Shown in pieces: positions 1 through 11,169 of a stretch of DNA of 64,000 nucleotides. Position 1 is the stretch's first letter. Each line of letters opens with the position of its first letter. The notes below the pieces were generated by a model. That model saw nothing but the letters and a program-made list of their open reading frames with translations. It was not told the DNA's origin and did no database searches. Source of the stretch: Aspidapion aeneum (Eukaryota; Arthropoda; Insecta; Coleoptera; Brentidae); assembly GCA_963576565.1 (NCBI GenBank), contig OY755040.1:83408821-83472820 (forward strand), given 5' to 3'. A program made the translations under genes and the position numbers.

Positions 1-652
1 AAAACTGAAATATATTTTATTCAACTCCAGACTAAATTACCTTTTGTTTGATACCACACAAGCCCTGTTTTGACTTAAACTCAAATTTTTGAAATATACC
101 CCCACCCTTTAGAAAAAACAAAAACTATAATGTATTTTGTTAAACTCCGGACTCAATTACCTTTCGTTTGATATCACACACGCCATATTTTCACTTAAAC
201 TGTAATTTTTGATATATATATACCCCCACCCTTTTTTTAAAATAAATTAAAATATATTTTATTTAACTCCAGACTCAATTACCTTTCGTTTGATATCACA
301 CACGCCATATTTTCACATAAACTCTAATTTTTGAAATCTACCCCCACCCTTTTATTTGGTTTGTGTTCGGTGGATTTTGTTCATTTTTAAATGGGACCAT
401 CTCGACCCAAGACCCAACCTAGGTGCCAAATTTCATTAAAATTGGCCAGGCGGTTTTTGAGTTATGCGCGTTGGTCGTTACAGACAGACATACAGACAGA
501 CAAACAGACAGACGGCGCAACAAAAATGTTTCAAAATCATCTGAAACGCAAAGATATATAAAAAAATTTGAAATCGGAGCAACTTTTTTTTCTCGAAAAA
601 ATTAGGATCACCATAGCTCACACTACTATAGTATAGTATATGTGTGAGCTAA
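1..652 (+). mobile_element. Hairpin-ended (CAGA)n non-autonomous element, copy A (left end outside window)
   Basis: This copy enters the window already inside the element. It contains three diverged internal subrepeats of about 120 bp (blocks ending in CCCCCACCC, near 100, 225 and 345), a short CAGA/CATA microsatellite at 481-513, and a right-end hairpin at 615-650 with arms AGCTCACAC and GTGTGAGCT, followed by AA. No coding capacity is seen. The layout of subterminal hairpins plus a central tetranucleotide microsatellite resembles DINE/Helentron-derived elements, but I cannot prove a Helitron-type origin. Readings of the microsatellite as long D-R-Q-T proteins are meaningless. Confidence 0.75.
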
Positions 653-666
653 TACAACACATTTCA

Positions 667-711
667 CCTATTGACGTTAAGCCGTATACTTCAATTACAG
701 AATATGAAAAT
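667..711 (+). pseudogene. Polinton/Maverick-type integrase fragment
   Basis: A short in-frame stretch reads PIDVKPYTSITEYEN, the same segment found in the longer integrase piece at 6335-6728. It lies directly right of copy A. The fragment is too short to be functional. The family assignment rests on the longer piece. Confidence 0.55.
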
Positions 712-886
712 ATATACTGAATTCAGATAAAAGTAGCTACTTTTTTGCGGGATTGCCGGCTAGTTTTAAAATATGGAGATGTCAGTTGGGGTAAATCAAA
801 TTTCCCTAGCAATTACCTAAAACTATTAAAAAAATTAACTGATTCATTTGTATTATTCAAGGAAATAAAAAGTTTTTCTAGTTTGC

Positions 887-932
887 ATCACTAAAGCTCA
901 CACTACTATAGTATAGTATATGTGTGAGCTAA
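887..932 (+). mobile_element. Solo right-end hairpin of the (CAGA)n element, copy C
   Basis: Only the last roughly 46 bases of the element are present: ATCAC, then the hairpin with arms AGCTCACAC / GTGTGAGCT. They sit exactly where the duplicated flank of copies A and B ends. This is either a remnant of another insertion or a breakpoint product of the duplication. Confidence 0.6.
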
Positions 933-1065
933 AATATTTCATATTTACCGCTCCAGTGGTGTGCTTAATTTAAACCAACAATCTGATTAAGTAACAGAAT
1001 TTTTTAATAAACTTTTCTAAGCACTATTGAAGAAAAGCTCAATCAGCCACTACCATACTTCCAGT

Positions 1066-1158
1066 GTGCAGAAGGCTGCTATTGTGGAAAGGGTAGTTAG
1101 AACTTTAAAAACAAATCTTTATAAAGAGTTTTCATACTTTGCAAGATGTTGTTAAAAA
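1066..1158 (+). pseudogene. Polinton/Maverick-type integrase fragment
   Basis: The frame reads KAAIVERVVRTLKTNLYKEF, a form of the segment just after the catalytic core in Polinton-type integrases (core, then a basic RTLK stretch). It is then broken by a deletion and a stop. The next part of the same gene resumes at 1921 after copy B, so copy B interrupted this integrase relic. The uninterrupted arrangement is seen at 6335-6728. Confidence 0.55.
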
Positions 1159-1160
1159 AT

Positions 1161-1906
1161 ACTCTGCCAATATATGGGCCCCTAAGCTCACACTAGGTAC
1201 TATAGTTATAGTGTACGTGTGAGCTAATATAACTAAAAACTGAAATATATTTTATTCAACTCCACACTAAATTACCTTTTGTTTGATATCACACAAGCCA
1301 TGTTTTGACTTAAACTCAAATGTTTGAAATCCACCCCCACCCTTAAAAACAAAAACTAACATGTATTTTGTTAAACTCCGGACTCAATTACCTTTCGTTT
1401 GATATCACACACGCCATATTTTCACTTAAACTCTAATTCTTGAAATATACCCCCACCCTTTTTTTTAAATAAATTAAAATGTATTTTTTTTTACTCCAGA
1501 CTCAATTACCTTTTGTTTGATATCACACACGCCATATTTTCACATAAACTCTAATTTTTGGAAATCTATCCCCACCCTTTTATTTAGTTTCTGTTCGGTG
1601 GATTTTGTTCATTTTTAAATGGGACCATCTCGACCCAAGACCCAGCCTAGGTACCAAATTTCATTGAAATCGGCCAAGCGGTTTTTGAGTTATGCGCGTT
1701 GGTCGTTACAGACAGACATACAGACAGACAGACAGACAGACAGACATACATACAGACAGACAGACGGCGCAACAAAAAAGTTTCAAAATCATCTGAAACG
1801 CAAAGATATATAAAAAATTTTGAAATCGGAGCAACTTTTTTTTTTCTCGAAAAAATTAGGATCACCATAGCTCACACTACTATAGTATAGTATATGTGTG
1901 AGCTAA
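1161..1906 (+). mobile_element. Hairpin-ended (CAGA)n element, copy B, complete
   Basis: The complete unit is about 746 bp. It begins ACTCTGCCAATATATGGG, has a left hairpin at 1183-1224 with AGCTCACAC / GTGTGAGCT arms, subrepeats, a CAGA/CATA microsatellite at 1707-1766, and the right hairpin at 1869-1904. It lies between integrase sequence at 1066-1158 and integrase sequence from 1921. The same integrase region at 6420-6480 lacks it, which gives an empty site and supports these boundaries. The same first bases occur at 47458. No obvious target duplication is seen. Confidence 0.8.
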
Positions 1907-1920
1907 TACAACACATTTCA

Positions 1921-1965
1921 CCTATTGACGTTAAGCCGTATACTTCAATTACAGAATATGAAAAT
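1921..1965 (+). pseudogene. Polinton/Maverick-type integrase fragment (continuation)
   Basis: This segment repeats the PIDVKPYTSITEYEN coding stretch of 667-711. It is the continuation of the integrase relic interrupted by copy B. It stops shortly afterwards at an in-frame TGA. Confidence 0.55.
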
Positions 1966-2138
1966 ATATACTGAATTCAGATAAAAGTAGCTACTTTTTT
2001 GCGGGATTGCCGGCTAGTTTTAAAATATGGAGATGTCAGTTGGGGTAAATCAAATTTCCCTAGCAATTACCTAAAACTATTAAAAAAATTAACTGATTCA
2101 TTTGTATTATTCAAGGAAATAAAAAGTTTTTCTAGTTT

Positions 2139-4970
2139 GCACACATTTTTTGTTATTTTTAAGTCAAATTATTAAAGAGAAAAATATTAAAATTCAAGTA
2201 TTGGCAAACGCGGAAGATTTTTAAATTAATTAAGTTTGAAGTGAACATTACTAAATTCCTGCAAAATCATCATCACTTGCCAGTGTGACAGGTTTCAAAC
2301 TCACTCCGAATCATGAAACGTCAAAAACTGTTTGACAATTATTTGACTGGTTTTGTATACCAGAGATGTCGCTCTTGTTTATTAAACAGGGCCGGCTTTC
2401 AATAACTATTTCAACTACAACCTTTTGAGCAAGATACTTGAATTTTGGTAGGTTTATATGACGTTCTGGTGTTTTTTATTACAAAAATATCAAAATGGCG
2501 GTTATTTTTATTTATAAACGAACTTGCATTAATATTGAAACTTCGCGGTGCTTACATGGCTTAAATGGCGGATCCAAAATGGCGGACTTTCCGATTTATG
2601 AATCGATATGTATCAAATTCGGAACTTCGAGGGTGAGGTATTTAGGGACCTTGATTATGATTTTTAAACCCAATTTAAACAAAAAATTAATAACATTGTC
2701 GATCTCTTATTTATAAATCAATTAAGCTGAAATTTAAAACTGTTTTTTATTGTTTTTATTTTTTAATTTTTAAATATTTTAAACCTATTTGTGTAAAACC
2801 TGTGGACAATGGCTGAGTAGAAACAAAATTTAGGACTTCCATTGTCTTTATTTTAAACAATGGAAGTGTCTAAAATAAATAAAGACAATAAATTATAATA
2901 TAAAAAATATAAGAAAATACAAAGAATATAAAGAAATAAAGGAGTCATTTCATTAAGAAATACCGATTTTATGAATATCTCAAAAACTAAAATTGACAGA
3001 TAAACTTTAGTTTGACAGTTTTATTTTCTATAAAAATAACTATGAAAGATAATTCTACCACTCGTAGCTGAAAAACTACGAGGTCTATCAAGAAGGGGTC
3101 TTGATATTTGAAAACGTCTCGAAAATCCAGCCCAGGACATTGTTTTTAACTTTATCGGCTAGAAATACCTAAAACCCTCAAAAACCAACGAAATTGGCCC
3201 ACCCTGTACGTACCAAATTCGGAACCTAAAGTGTTTATGGAAACTGAGTATAATGTTTAACCAGGGCTATCAAAATGGACGGGCCATGATCATCCACTTT
3301 GTTGACGTCACATCCGGGGCTGATTTTTTTTTTGATGGTCACGTTACGGCACAGCTGATTGTCTTTACAATATTGAAGTTGGAATGACGGTTTATGGATA
3401 TTTGATTTTTTTTTAAATAAAGCCGTTTTTGAGATTGTTTTTACTTTATTCTGGCAGAACAATTTTTTTAAAATGTATAGTAAGCCCTAATTTTTCATAG
3501 CCGCTTCATTAGCTCACACAAAAATTAAGTTTAAAGCAGAAGCGAATGTGACAATCACATATGACGAAGTCAAATAAATGTCAAATATAACAGTTGGCAT
3601 GTGGTACATGGCGGATAATTTGAATTCAAAATAAGGAATGCTAAATCTTGAAGATTTTAACCTTTTAATCATGTTGCTTCCTTACAAACCTTTGGTGGAA
3701 TATCGGGATGGTGTCTGAGAATATTGCACTGAACGTTTGCGGAAATTTGTAGTGCCATTTTGAAAATATCATAAAAAAATGTCTGACCTCCCATAAGACC
3801 CAATGTAAAATTCAGCCCCGGGAGAACAGCTGATTTTTTCAGGGTCGTGGCCTCTATTTTTGTGTTGGCCTTGGTTTAACTTAAACTTAAAAAAAGCTTG
3901 GAGATATTCCTATTTTTAATCCGATTTACCTCAGACTGAAAATCTAGCAGTGCAAAAGGTCACACAATACAATTTTTTCTAAAATTTAAAAAATCAAAAT
4001 GATGAACTTTTCCATTTATAAACCGATTAATAATATGAAATTCTGAAACTTTGGAGTGTTTGATTTTTGCATGAAGATTTTTTAAAGTGGCTGATTTTTA
4101 TTTTTGACTTAAACTAAAAAGAATCAACATGACAAGACGATGCAAAATGGAGGTCTATCGTATTTTTGGACCGAAATTTGCCTTAAAAGTAGTACTTTAG
4201 GTTTTTAGCGCACACACATATAAGTTTTAACAGATAAAAGCGTAGCGCGCACACAAAAAAGACTTCGAGGAAAAACTCGCTACCCCAAAAAATGTCCATT
4301 CTAATTTTCCCTAAGATTCCTAGTGATTCCTAGATATTTTCAGGTATTTCCCAGTGATTTTCTGAGGATTCACAGCGATTTTAATGTGATGAGAAAAATG
4401 TTCAAATCGCGAGTTTCCCCTAAAATGACTAGTTTAAAAAAAAATATTTTCAAGCAACCAAAATAAGTATTTTAAATACGCCCCACAATTTTATTTTAGT
4501 CTGTTAAAAGTTAGGTTTATATGCGTACTCCTTTCTAATTTTCGCAAAACTCATAATTGAAAATATCTCTATCAAAGGAAATAATTAATTGTTTACTAAA
4601 ATAATAAACAAGTATTTTATCCTAAAGCTATAGTTAATTGGAATCAGTTAAAGTCCCCACCCTGAATATATAAATGTGTGTATTTAAGTTAAAGAATACC
4701 AATAAGAATAAGTATTATTTCAATTTAAGCAAGAACCACAGGGAGAGAGAGACATTATCATTGATTTTTTTAAAACCTAGCCATTGAACGAGGTCCTAAC
4801 AAAAGCAAAGGATACATATAAATAAACCTAATTACGGACCTGTGTCCAGTTTTGCCATTCTATTATCCGATAAAAACAAAATTACCAAACTGTCACAATG
4901 CAAATTTCAGTTGACAAAATAAGTGTCATTTGTACATGGAAATTTTTTAATTTAGTATAGAAACAGCACC
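2139..4970. other. AT-rich stretch, no gene recognised
   Basis: I see no convincing coding sequence here. Visible pieces are: a hairpin at 2834-2870 (GACTTCCATTGT against ACAATGGAAGTGTC); several AAAATGGCGG-type repeat words near 2490, 2560 and 2580; a GGCCCACCCTGTA word at 3196 of the kind often found at insect transposon ends; and a pair of GCGCACACA words near 4208 and 4246. Open frames at 2495-2716 and 3235-3462 resemble no family I know. Confidence 0.5.
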
Positions 4971-4971
4971 T

Positions 4972-5213
4972 AAAAAATTCAGGTTTAAATTAGGTGACAT
5001 TGTAAAAATTAGTAAATAAAAGCATGGAATAAATAACATTATTTCGTCGATGATACAAGTCACTATTTCAAAAACGCTATACACCATCTTGGTCAGCGGA
5101 ACAATTTAATATCATTAAAAAGAATATGAAAAGTCCACCGACCTACCAGGTAGAAAGTATTGATGGCGAGCCCATAAGAGGTGCTTTTTATGAATGGGAA
5201 CTTCAAAAAAACT
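4972..5213 (+). pseudogene. Polinton/Maverick-type integrase C-terminus, broken
   Basis: This is a second copy of the integrase tail seen at 6535-6728. It matches the KFRFK-GDIV-ISK and GEPI-GAFYEWEL parts but has an in-frame stop after ISK and an insertion of about 30 bases that shifts the frame. The domain is the small barrel-like module that follows the DDE core in Polinton integrases. It ends a few bases before copy D of the hairpin element. It is non-functional. Confidence 0.65.
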
Positions 5214-5235
5214 AAAACACCTGGAATTTATTGAT

Positions 5236-5750
5236 AGGTTTTAAAGATTTTTATACATATATCTTTGCGTTTCAGATGATTTTAAAACTACTTTGTCTCG
5301 CCGTCTGTCTGTCTGTCTGTCTGTCTGTGTGTCTGTATGTCTGTCTATAACGACCAACGCGCGTAACTTAAAAATCGCTTATTCCATTTTAATGAAATTT
5401 GGTACCTACGCTGGGTCTTTGATCGAGATGGCCCCATTTAAGAATAAACAAATTCCACCGAACACAAACCAAATAAAAGGGTGGGGGTAGATTTCAAAAT
5501 CTACAGGTTATGTGAAAATATGGCGTGTGTGATATCAAACGAAAGATAAATGAGTCTGAATGTAAACAAAATACATTTTAGGCTTTAAAAAAACTGTGGG
5601 GGTAGATTTTAAAAATTAGAGTTTAAGACAAAATATGGCTTGTGTGGTATCAAACGAAAGGTAATTGAGTCTGGAGTTGAATAAAATATATTTAAGTTTT
5701 TAGATATATTAGCTCACATGGACTCTATAACTATAGTATCTAGTGTGAGC
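5236..5750 (-). mobile_element. Hairpin-ended (CAGA)n element, copy D, reverse orientation, truncated
   Basis: The reverse complement of copies A and B. The microsatellite appears as CTGT repeats at 5304-5345, followed by the subrepeats. The end hairpin at 5709-5750 has arms TAGCTCACAT / GTGTGAGC. The other (right) hairpin is missing, as the copy begins near 5236. At the 5750 side the flank (TTTCTTTATTGTAATTTAG) also occurs at 17927 without the element. Confidence 0.7.
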
Positions 5751-6330
5751 CTCTTTCTTTATTGTAATTTAGTATCATAGTTAATCAACCTAATATAATT
5801 TATAAATATATATTGTATTTTTCTCCTAATTTGTATTATATACTATTAATTCTACAACATTTTTCATTATTATTTTACATTTAAAGATAAAAAAATCTGT
5901 CTTTTCGGGTAAATGGCCTCAAACACTGCGGAAATGATAAATTAAAATATGGGTTTTCTCTACATATTAATTATAAACAGCTCCGAATTTTTTTTAAAAG
6001 AATTAACAGCCTTTTTGGACGAAAATATTTAAGTAATTGTTTTGGGTTATGGCTAGGGACAAAATTGCAGCTGTCAACACCTGCGGTTTTTTGGCTGTTC
6101 TCGGGTATTGGGTTGTTTGGAAGGATTCTTTATGTGTAAATTTTTTACGGCTTTCGCAAGGGTATTATATTTTTGGGGGAATTTGCAGAACACTATTTGT
6201 TTTAAAATTTTGTTTTAGTTATTATTTGCGTGTTGTTAACGAGTTTAACAAAATGCTGTTTGATGAGCTGCAGCTCATTTTATAATAAACTCCTCAACCA
6301 CCACTTTAACTTTATCCTTTGGGTGTCCTT
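5751..6330. repeat. AT-rich flank with a direct repeat of 17927-18095
   Basis: Bases 5751-5880 match 17927-18095 in the same orientation, with small indels. They share TTTATTGTAATTTAGTATCA and a later TACTATTAATTCTACAACAT. The remainder (5880-6330) contains an open frame at 6037-6285 that I do not recognise and would not annotate as a gene. A GAGCTGCAGCTC palindrome lies near 6265. Confidence 0.5.
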
Positions 6331-6334
6331 GAAC

Positions 6335-6728
6335 GGAAAGAGTAAACAGAACTTTAAAAACAAATCTATATAAAGAGTTCTCTGCATTAGAAAGCTATAA
6401 GTTGATTTATATTTTGCAAGATGTTGTTAAAAAATAAAACAACACATTTCACAAAAGTATTAGGATGAGACCTATTGACGTTAAGCCGTGTACTTCAATT
6501 ACAGAATATAAAAATATAAAAATGACATCTAAAAAATTCAGGTTTAAAATAGGTGACATTGTAAGAATTAGTAAATCCAAGTCACTATTTGAAAAAGGCT
6601 ATACACCATCTTGGTCAGCGGAACAATTTAATATTATTAAAAAGAATATGACAAATCCACCGACCTACCAGCTAGAAAGTATTGATGGCGAGCCCATACG
6701 AGGTGTTTTTTATGAATGGGAACTTTAA
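6335..6728 (+). pseudogene. Polinton/Maverick-type integrase, C-terminal part
   Basis: This is the best-preserved integrase relic. The first part (6335-6440) encodes the RTELKTNLYKEF and LQDVVKK region with one or two stops. From 6465 the frame is open for 87 codons: PIDVKPCTSITEYKN, then FRFKIGDIVRISKSKSLFEK, GYTPSWSAEQF, NPPTYQLESIDGEPIRG and FYEWEL, then a stop. That order is typical of the C-terminal module of Polinton-type retroviral-like integrases. The catalytic DDE core is not present upstream, so the gene is 5' truncated. It could alternatively belong to a Ginger-type transposon, whose integrase is related, but the GYTP-W and GEPI-G-FYE-EL words favour Polinton. Confidence 0.7.
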
Positions 6729-6829
6729 AAAACTACATCACCTGGAATTTATTTGGTAGAAAAATTTTGAAGAAGAAAATAAATAATAACAAAGAGCAAA
6801 ACACAATTTTTAGTGACTTTGATAAAACT

Positions 6830-8900
6830 TGGTACATTCGTAGATCGACCCAAGGTTAGTACAAAAAATTTTTTTTTGGTCGGTACTCTACTCTTAGCTG
6901 CGTGTCAGTGCCCTTAAATTTCAACTTGGCACCACCCCATTTTTTTTCAATATATTAAAATCAAAAACAGCTAAAACATTTTTTGTGACAATAATAATTA
7001 GGCAAGACCCGTCTCTATAAGCTCACGGAACGTAACTTTTAAAAATATTTTTTTAATATTAAGAAAAATAATGTTAAAATCAAAACTTTGAAAATTTACA
7101 AAAGTTGTGATTTTAAACTTGAATTTTTGAACCCTGTCAAAAAGTTTTCACACACCTTTTAAAATGTAAAAAAAATATTGCAGGGAAAATCTGTAGCAGA
7201 ATGACAAATACCAAGCTGTCGTGTTTTTCGCAAAATTCAAAGATTTTAGACTGCTTATACAAAACAATTTTTTAAAACCTTATTTAACCAAAATTTAAAA
7301 CACTTTTTACCAGTTCTGACAGAGAACTAAATACTAGATTTACTTTTTTTTAAAAATTGTTAAAAATATAATCCATAATATTTAAAAATTTACCCCAAAC
7401 ATGGAAAAATCATTGGTTCAAAATAACGGGTTTTTAAACAAAAATTACACTTTTGCAGATAAACGGCTGGGGATTTTTTATTTTCCTTTTAATTTTGGGT
7501 CCCCCGAAAACCTTTGTTCTACTATAGCCATTTTCGTCAATTTTTGGGGGATTTTGACACAAACATAGGCATGCTTGTACCTCGACTCAAGCAAAATAAA
7601 AAATATTTAAAAACGGTTGGCACTTCATTATAAGTTGCGTATCAGTGCCATTTCGGTTTTGCACCTTTCCACTTTTTTCAATATATCTCAAAATAAAAAC
7701 AAAGCCAATTATTTTTTTATTGCAGTTTTAATAAGGTAAGACCTGTTTCTATAGGCCCATGTACCACAACTTCTAGAAATATTTATCGATTTCAGGAAAA
7801 ATAACATCAAAATCAAAACTTTGACAAATTTACCAAAGTAGTGATTTTCTTAAAACTTTTTTGGACCCTGTCAAGAAATTTCTTAGGCGGATTTTATCTG
7901 ACATAATTTTTTTTCTTCCTTTTGCAGGAAAAATCTATAGCAGAATCACATATACAAAGCTGTCGCGTTTTTCGCAAAATTCAGAGACTTTGGACTGCTT
8001 ATACAAATCCCCTTTTGAAACGTTATTTGAACAAAACTTAAGAGACTATTTAGTGGTTCTAATAGAGAACTAAATACAAAATTTATTTTCTTAGAAAAAA
8101 ATATAAAATATTAAAAAATGTACCGAAAACGTGGAAAAAGCACTGGTTCAAAATAACGGTTTTTTAAGTAAAAATTACATGTTTGAAGATAAACGGCTGA
8201 GGATTTTTTATTTTGCGTTTAATTTTGGGCCCCCCGAAAACTTGTTTTAATAGAGACAAGCTTTTAACAGGTGTAAAAATTATTTCAAAAAGTGGTAGCA
8301 AAAAATCGATTATTGTTGGATATTTTTCAATTTTTTTAAAAATATCCAACTCGTATACTGGTCGGTCATCTTCGTCAATTTTTGCGGGTCTTTCATAAAA
8401 ATTGGCATCAACTTAGCAGAAGTAAAAAAAAGTTGGTTGGTGGTTCACTCTAAGCTGCGTTTCAGTGCCCTTAACGTTTCAGTTTGCACCTTCTTACTTT
8501 TATCAAACTAACTCAAAGTCAAAATATTTTTTATTACGGTTTTGACACTGGTTTTCATTATGTGAGACCTGTCTCTATCGGCTCGCCTAACACAACTTTT
8601 AGAAATATTTTCTTATTTCAAGAAAAAAAAATTACAAATTTGCCAAAGTAGTGATTTTTTTAAAACTTTAATTTTTTAAATTGAAGTTTTCATCTTACAT
8701 ATGTTCTTCTTTTGCTTTCTTTTGAGTCTGCCTATACTTTGCTTTTTAAAATATAAAAAAAATATTGCAGGATAAATCTGGAGCAGGATCAAAAGTGCAA
8801 AGCTGATGTGTTGTACGCAAAATTTAAAGATTTTGGACTCTTTATACATAACCACTTTTACGTATTTACCGTTTTTAATAGAAAATTACACATAAAATAA
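6830..8900 (+). repeat. Tandem block of diverged ~740-bp repeats, forward
   Basis: Three diverged units can be recognised from shared words. A GCTGCGT-TCAGTGCC segment occurs at about 6898, 7633 and 8453. A CTATAGGC / CTATCGGCTCG-type segment follows each, and a GGGATTTTT / GGGCCCCCCGAAAAC segment closes the first two units. The same units occur in the opposite orientation at 10285-10838 and 16320-17870. No supported coding sequence is present. Open frames such as 7861-8073 fall inside the repeats and change between units. Confidence 0.65.
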
Positions 8901-10284
8901 TCCTTCTTAAAAATATTACTGCATTATGACAGATATTCCTACAAATACAAGCAAGCCTTTCGAAATACCACTGATTAAAAGCTATAAGGAAAAAGCATTT
9001 GGTTATAACCTTTTTTTTATTTTTTACAAGCTGAAATTTAGAAAAATTATAGGTGGATACTGCGTTTTCTATCATACGAAAAAAACCGGGGCGATTTTAA
9101 AACGGGGGTATTTTTTTTTTATCATAAATTTCTGTAGTATAATAAGTAATGGTATAATTACACCTACGTACTAAACAAGCCTAAAACGGTATGTAATACA
9201 AATACTTTGTATGTACATATCTATCTATGTTTTGGAAGATATTGTTTTTCCATATTTTTAAAAACAAAATAAATAAAATAGGTAATTTTTGAATAAATGT
9301 TCAATTTAGCTGGATATTTTTGTTTATCTTATGGCCATACCTAGGGGCGGATTAAGGGGAATGGCTAACTATTACAGGCATAAATAATTAAAATGAACGG
9401 ATTTGTCACTAAGGACAAGGACCGGATATGATATTTGTGTTTGAATTAAAACAAAACATTATTCAAGCAAGATTTTGAGAAGCGTTTTGTTGTTCTTTGC
9501 TTTTAGTAACTTTAAGCATCGAATCACAAAAATACTTATAACAGCTTATTTGTATGTAATGAAATATAATTTTATGAAGAACCTATTTCTAATGTATGTA
9601 TTTATGAGACACTATTTTAATTTTACACTTGCAGTAACATTTGTTAAATATAAAAATCGGTTTCGCGCCCACATACTATTTTATGTATTAATTAATTCTG
9701 TTTTTTTATTTATTATTTTTTATTATTATTTATTAAGAGCTTAAAATATCACTCTTTTCGAAAATTATAAATATTTTTGAGTTTTATTAAAAATAAAATA
9801 AAATATAGTTAGCACCCTTACTAACGTGTTAATTCAATTTATTTCGGTCTTCTAAATTATATTAAGGACTTACACTATTTTACTATATGACTTGGTAATT
9901 TTGTAAAAGAATCAAAAACCCTACTAACCCAACCACCTTATTACTACCAGTTACCAGCTATATTTATAAGTTCTGCTGGGACGATAGCGATTTTAGATGA
10001 TAACATGTAGCGGGACCACCTTTTGGAAGGAGTGTAAAAGCGTGGGTCCACTGTGTATACGTGCTATGCAGTATATAGATCCCTGCCCTCGACAAAGAGG
10101 TGACAGGAAAAATATAGTCCTCTTGAAGAAATAAAATTTGCATCCTAAGCGGCACGTGCATCAGTTTGGTATATGGTGTACGGACAAATTGGGGTTTGCG
10201 AAAAGGGCGCGCCATGTGCCTAGTCGCTAGACCAAAAATGGTCTCCCCACCACTACTACCAGCTATATTTTGATTTTTTTTATA
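8901..10284. other. Unassigned AT-rich spacer between inverted repeat blocks
   Basis: I see no recognisable gene. An 82-codon frame at 8926-9174 and an 89-codon frame at 9475-9744 have low-complexity F/I/Y/K content typical of AT-rich DNA. About 9965-10255 is less AT-rich than its surroundings. On the minus strand it begins with a tRNA-like stretch (TGGTCTAGCGACTAGGC), so it could be a SINE or an old insertion, but I could not find a clear B box. Confidence 0.4.
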
Positions 10285-10838
10285 TCACTTAAAAGCCAGT
10301 CTATATTAAAAAAAAAATTTCGGGACCCAAATTTAACCGCAACTACACCAACCATTTATCTAAAATTTCGCTTTAAAAACTGTTGTTTTGAAGCAAGTTT
10401 GCAGTAAATTTTTTATTTACCTATTTAAAAAAAAAAATCCTATATTAGTTCTCTATTAAAAAATGGTTTTGTATTTAAGCAGTTCAAAATCTTTGTGTTT
10501 ATAGCTTGGATATTTTTTTATAAAAACTAAAAATATCCAAATTTAGACGCTTTTTTGCCAAGTATATTTTTTTGCTATCACCATGTATATTTTTAAAAAA
10601 ATTACATTATTTCAAAGCATGTCTATAGCAAAATAAATATTTTTGGGGAACCCAAAATTCAACGCAAACCAAAAAATCCCTAGCGGTTTATCTCCAAACG
10701 CGTCATTTTCGCTTAGACGTTATTTTAAACCAGCGATTTTTTCATGTTTGCGGTAAATTTTTGAACATTTTGGATATTTTTTTAAGTAGATCATGGTATG
10801 TAGTTTCTTTTTAGTCAAAAACGGTAAATGCGCTTTTA
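10285..10838 (-). repeat. ~740-bp repeat block, reverse orientation, part 1
   Basis: This carries the same repeat words as 6830-8900 but reversed: GGGACCC near 10325, a TTTATCT-CAAA segment near 10355 and 10690, and TTTGCGGTAAATTTTT near 10750. It breaks off at 10838, where the LINE poly-T side begins, and continues at 16320 on the far side of the LINE. Confidence 0.6.
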
Positions 10839-11169
10839 AATTATTTTTTATTTTATTTATTTTATTTTATTTTATTTATTTAATTCTATACAACAGGCAA
10901 AAGCCCAATTAAAGAATAGAATAGAAAAATACTATACTACAAAACTATATCTACTAAAAAAACTATAAACTATTAAACCTAAATTCTATAAAATGATGAT
11001 CGCATAAAATTAGAAAAAATAATTTATCCTTTCAGTATTTACTAAATATAATGCAGTACCAAAAAAAAGTAAATAAACAACTAAAGGTTCATTCATATCA
11101 TTTATATCTCTGATAACACTTTTTTTAAACCGTTCAGCGAGATATGGAAGTAGTCGACGTTAAGTGAGT

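Larger units (their letters stand above)
1..2138 (+). repeat. Segmental duplication containing copies A and B plus shared flank
   Basis: Bases 653-886, directly right of copy A, are repeated almost base for base at 1907-2138, right of copy B. The element interior (from base 1) is also repeated from about 1228. Two independent insertions would not share their flank, so this is a duplication with a period of about 1.25 kb. The two copies diverge at 887 (solo hairpin follows) and at about 2139. Confidence 0.75.

Noticed and set aside
6037..6285. 82-codon frame near the integrase relics
   Set aside because: No recognisable motif. The composition is hydrophobic but without signal-peptide or membrane-protein logic, and no neighbour supports it.
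9964..10215. 83-codon minus-strand frame and possible tRNA-derived SINE
   Set aside because: The minus strand begins with a tRNA A-box-like word, but I found no B box at the correct distance and no A-rich or repeat tail. Kept only as an unassigned less-AT-rich segment.
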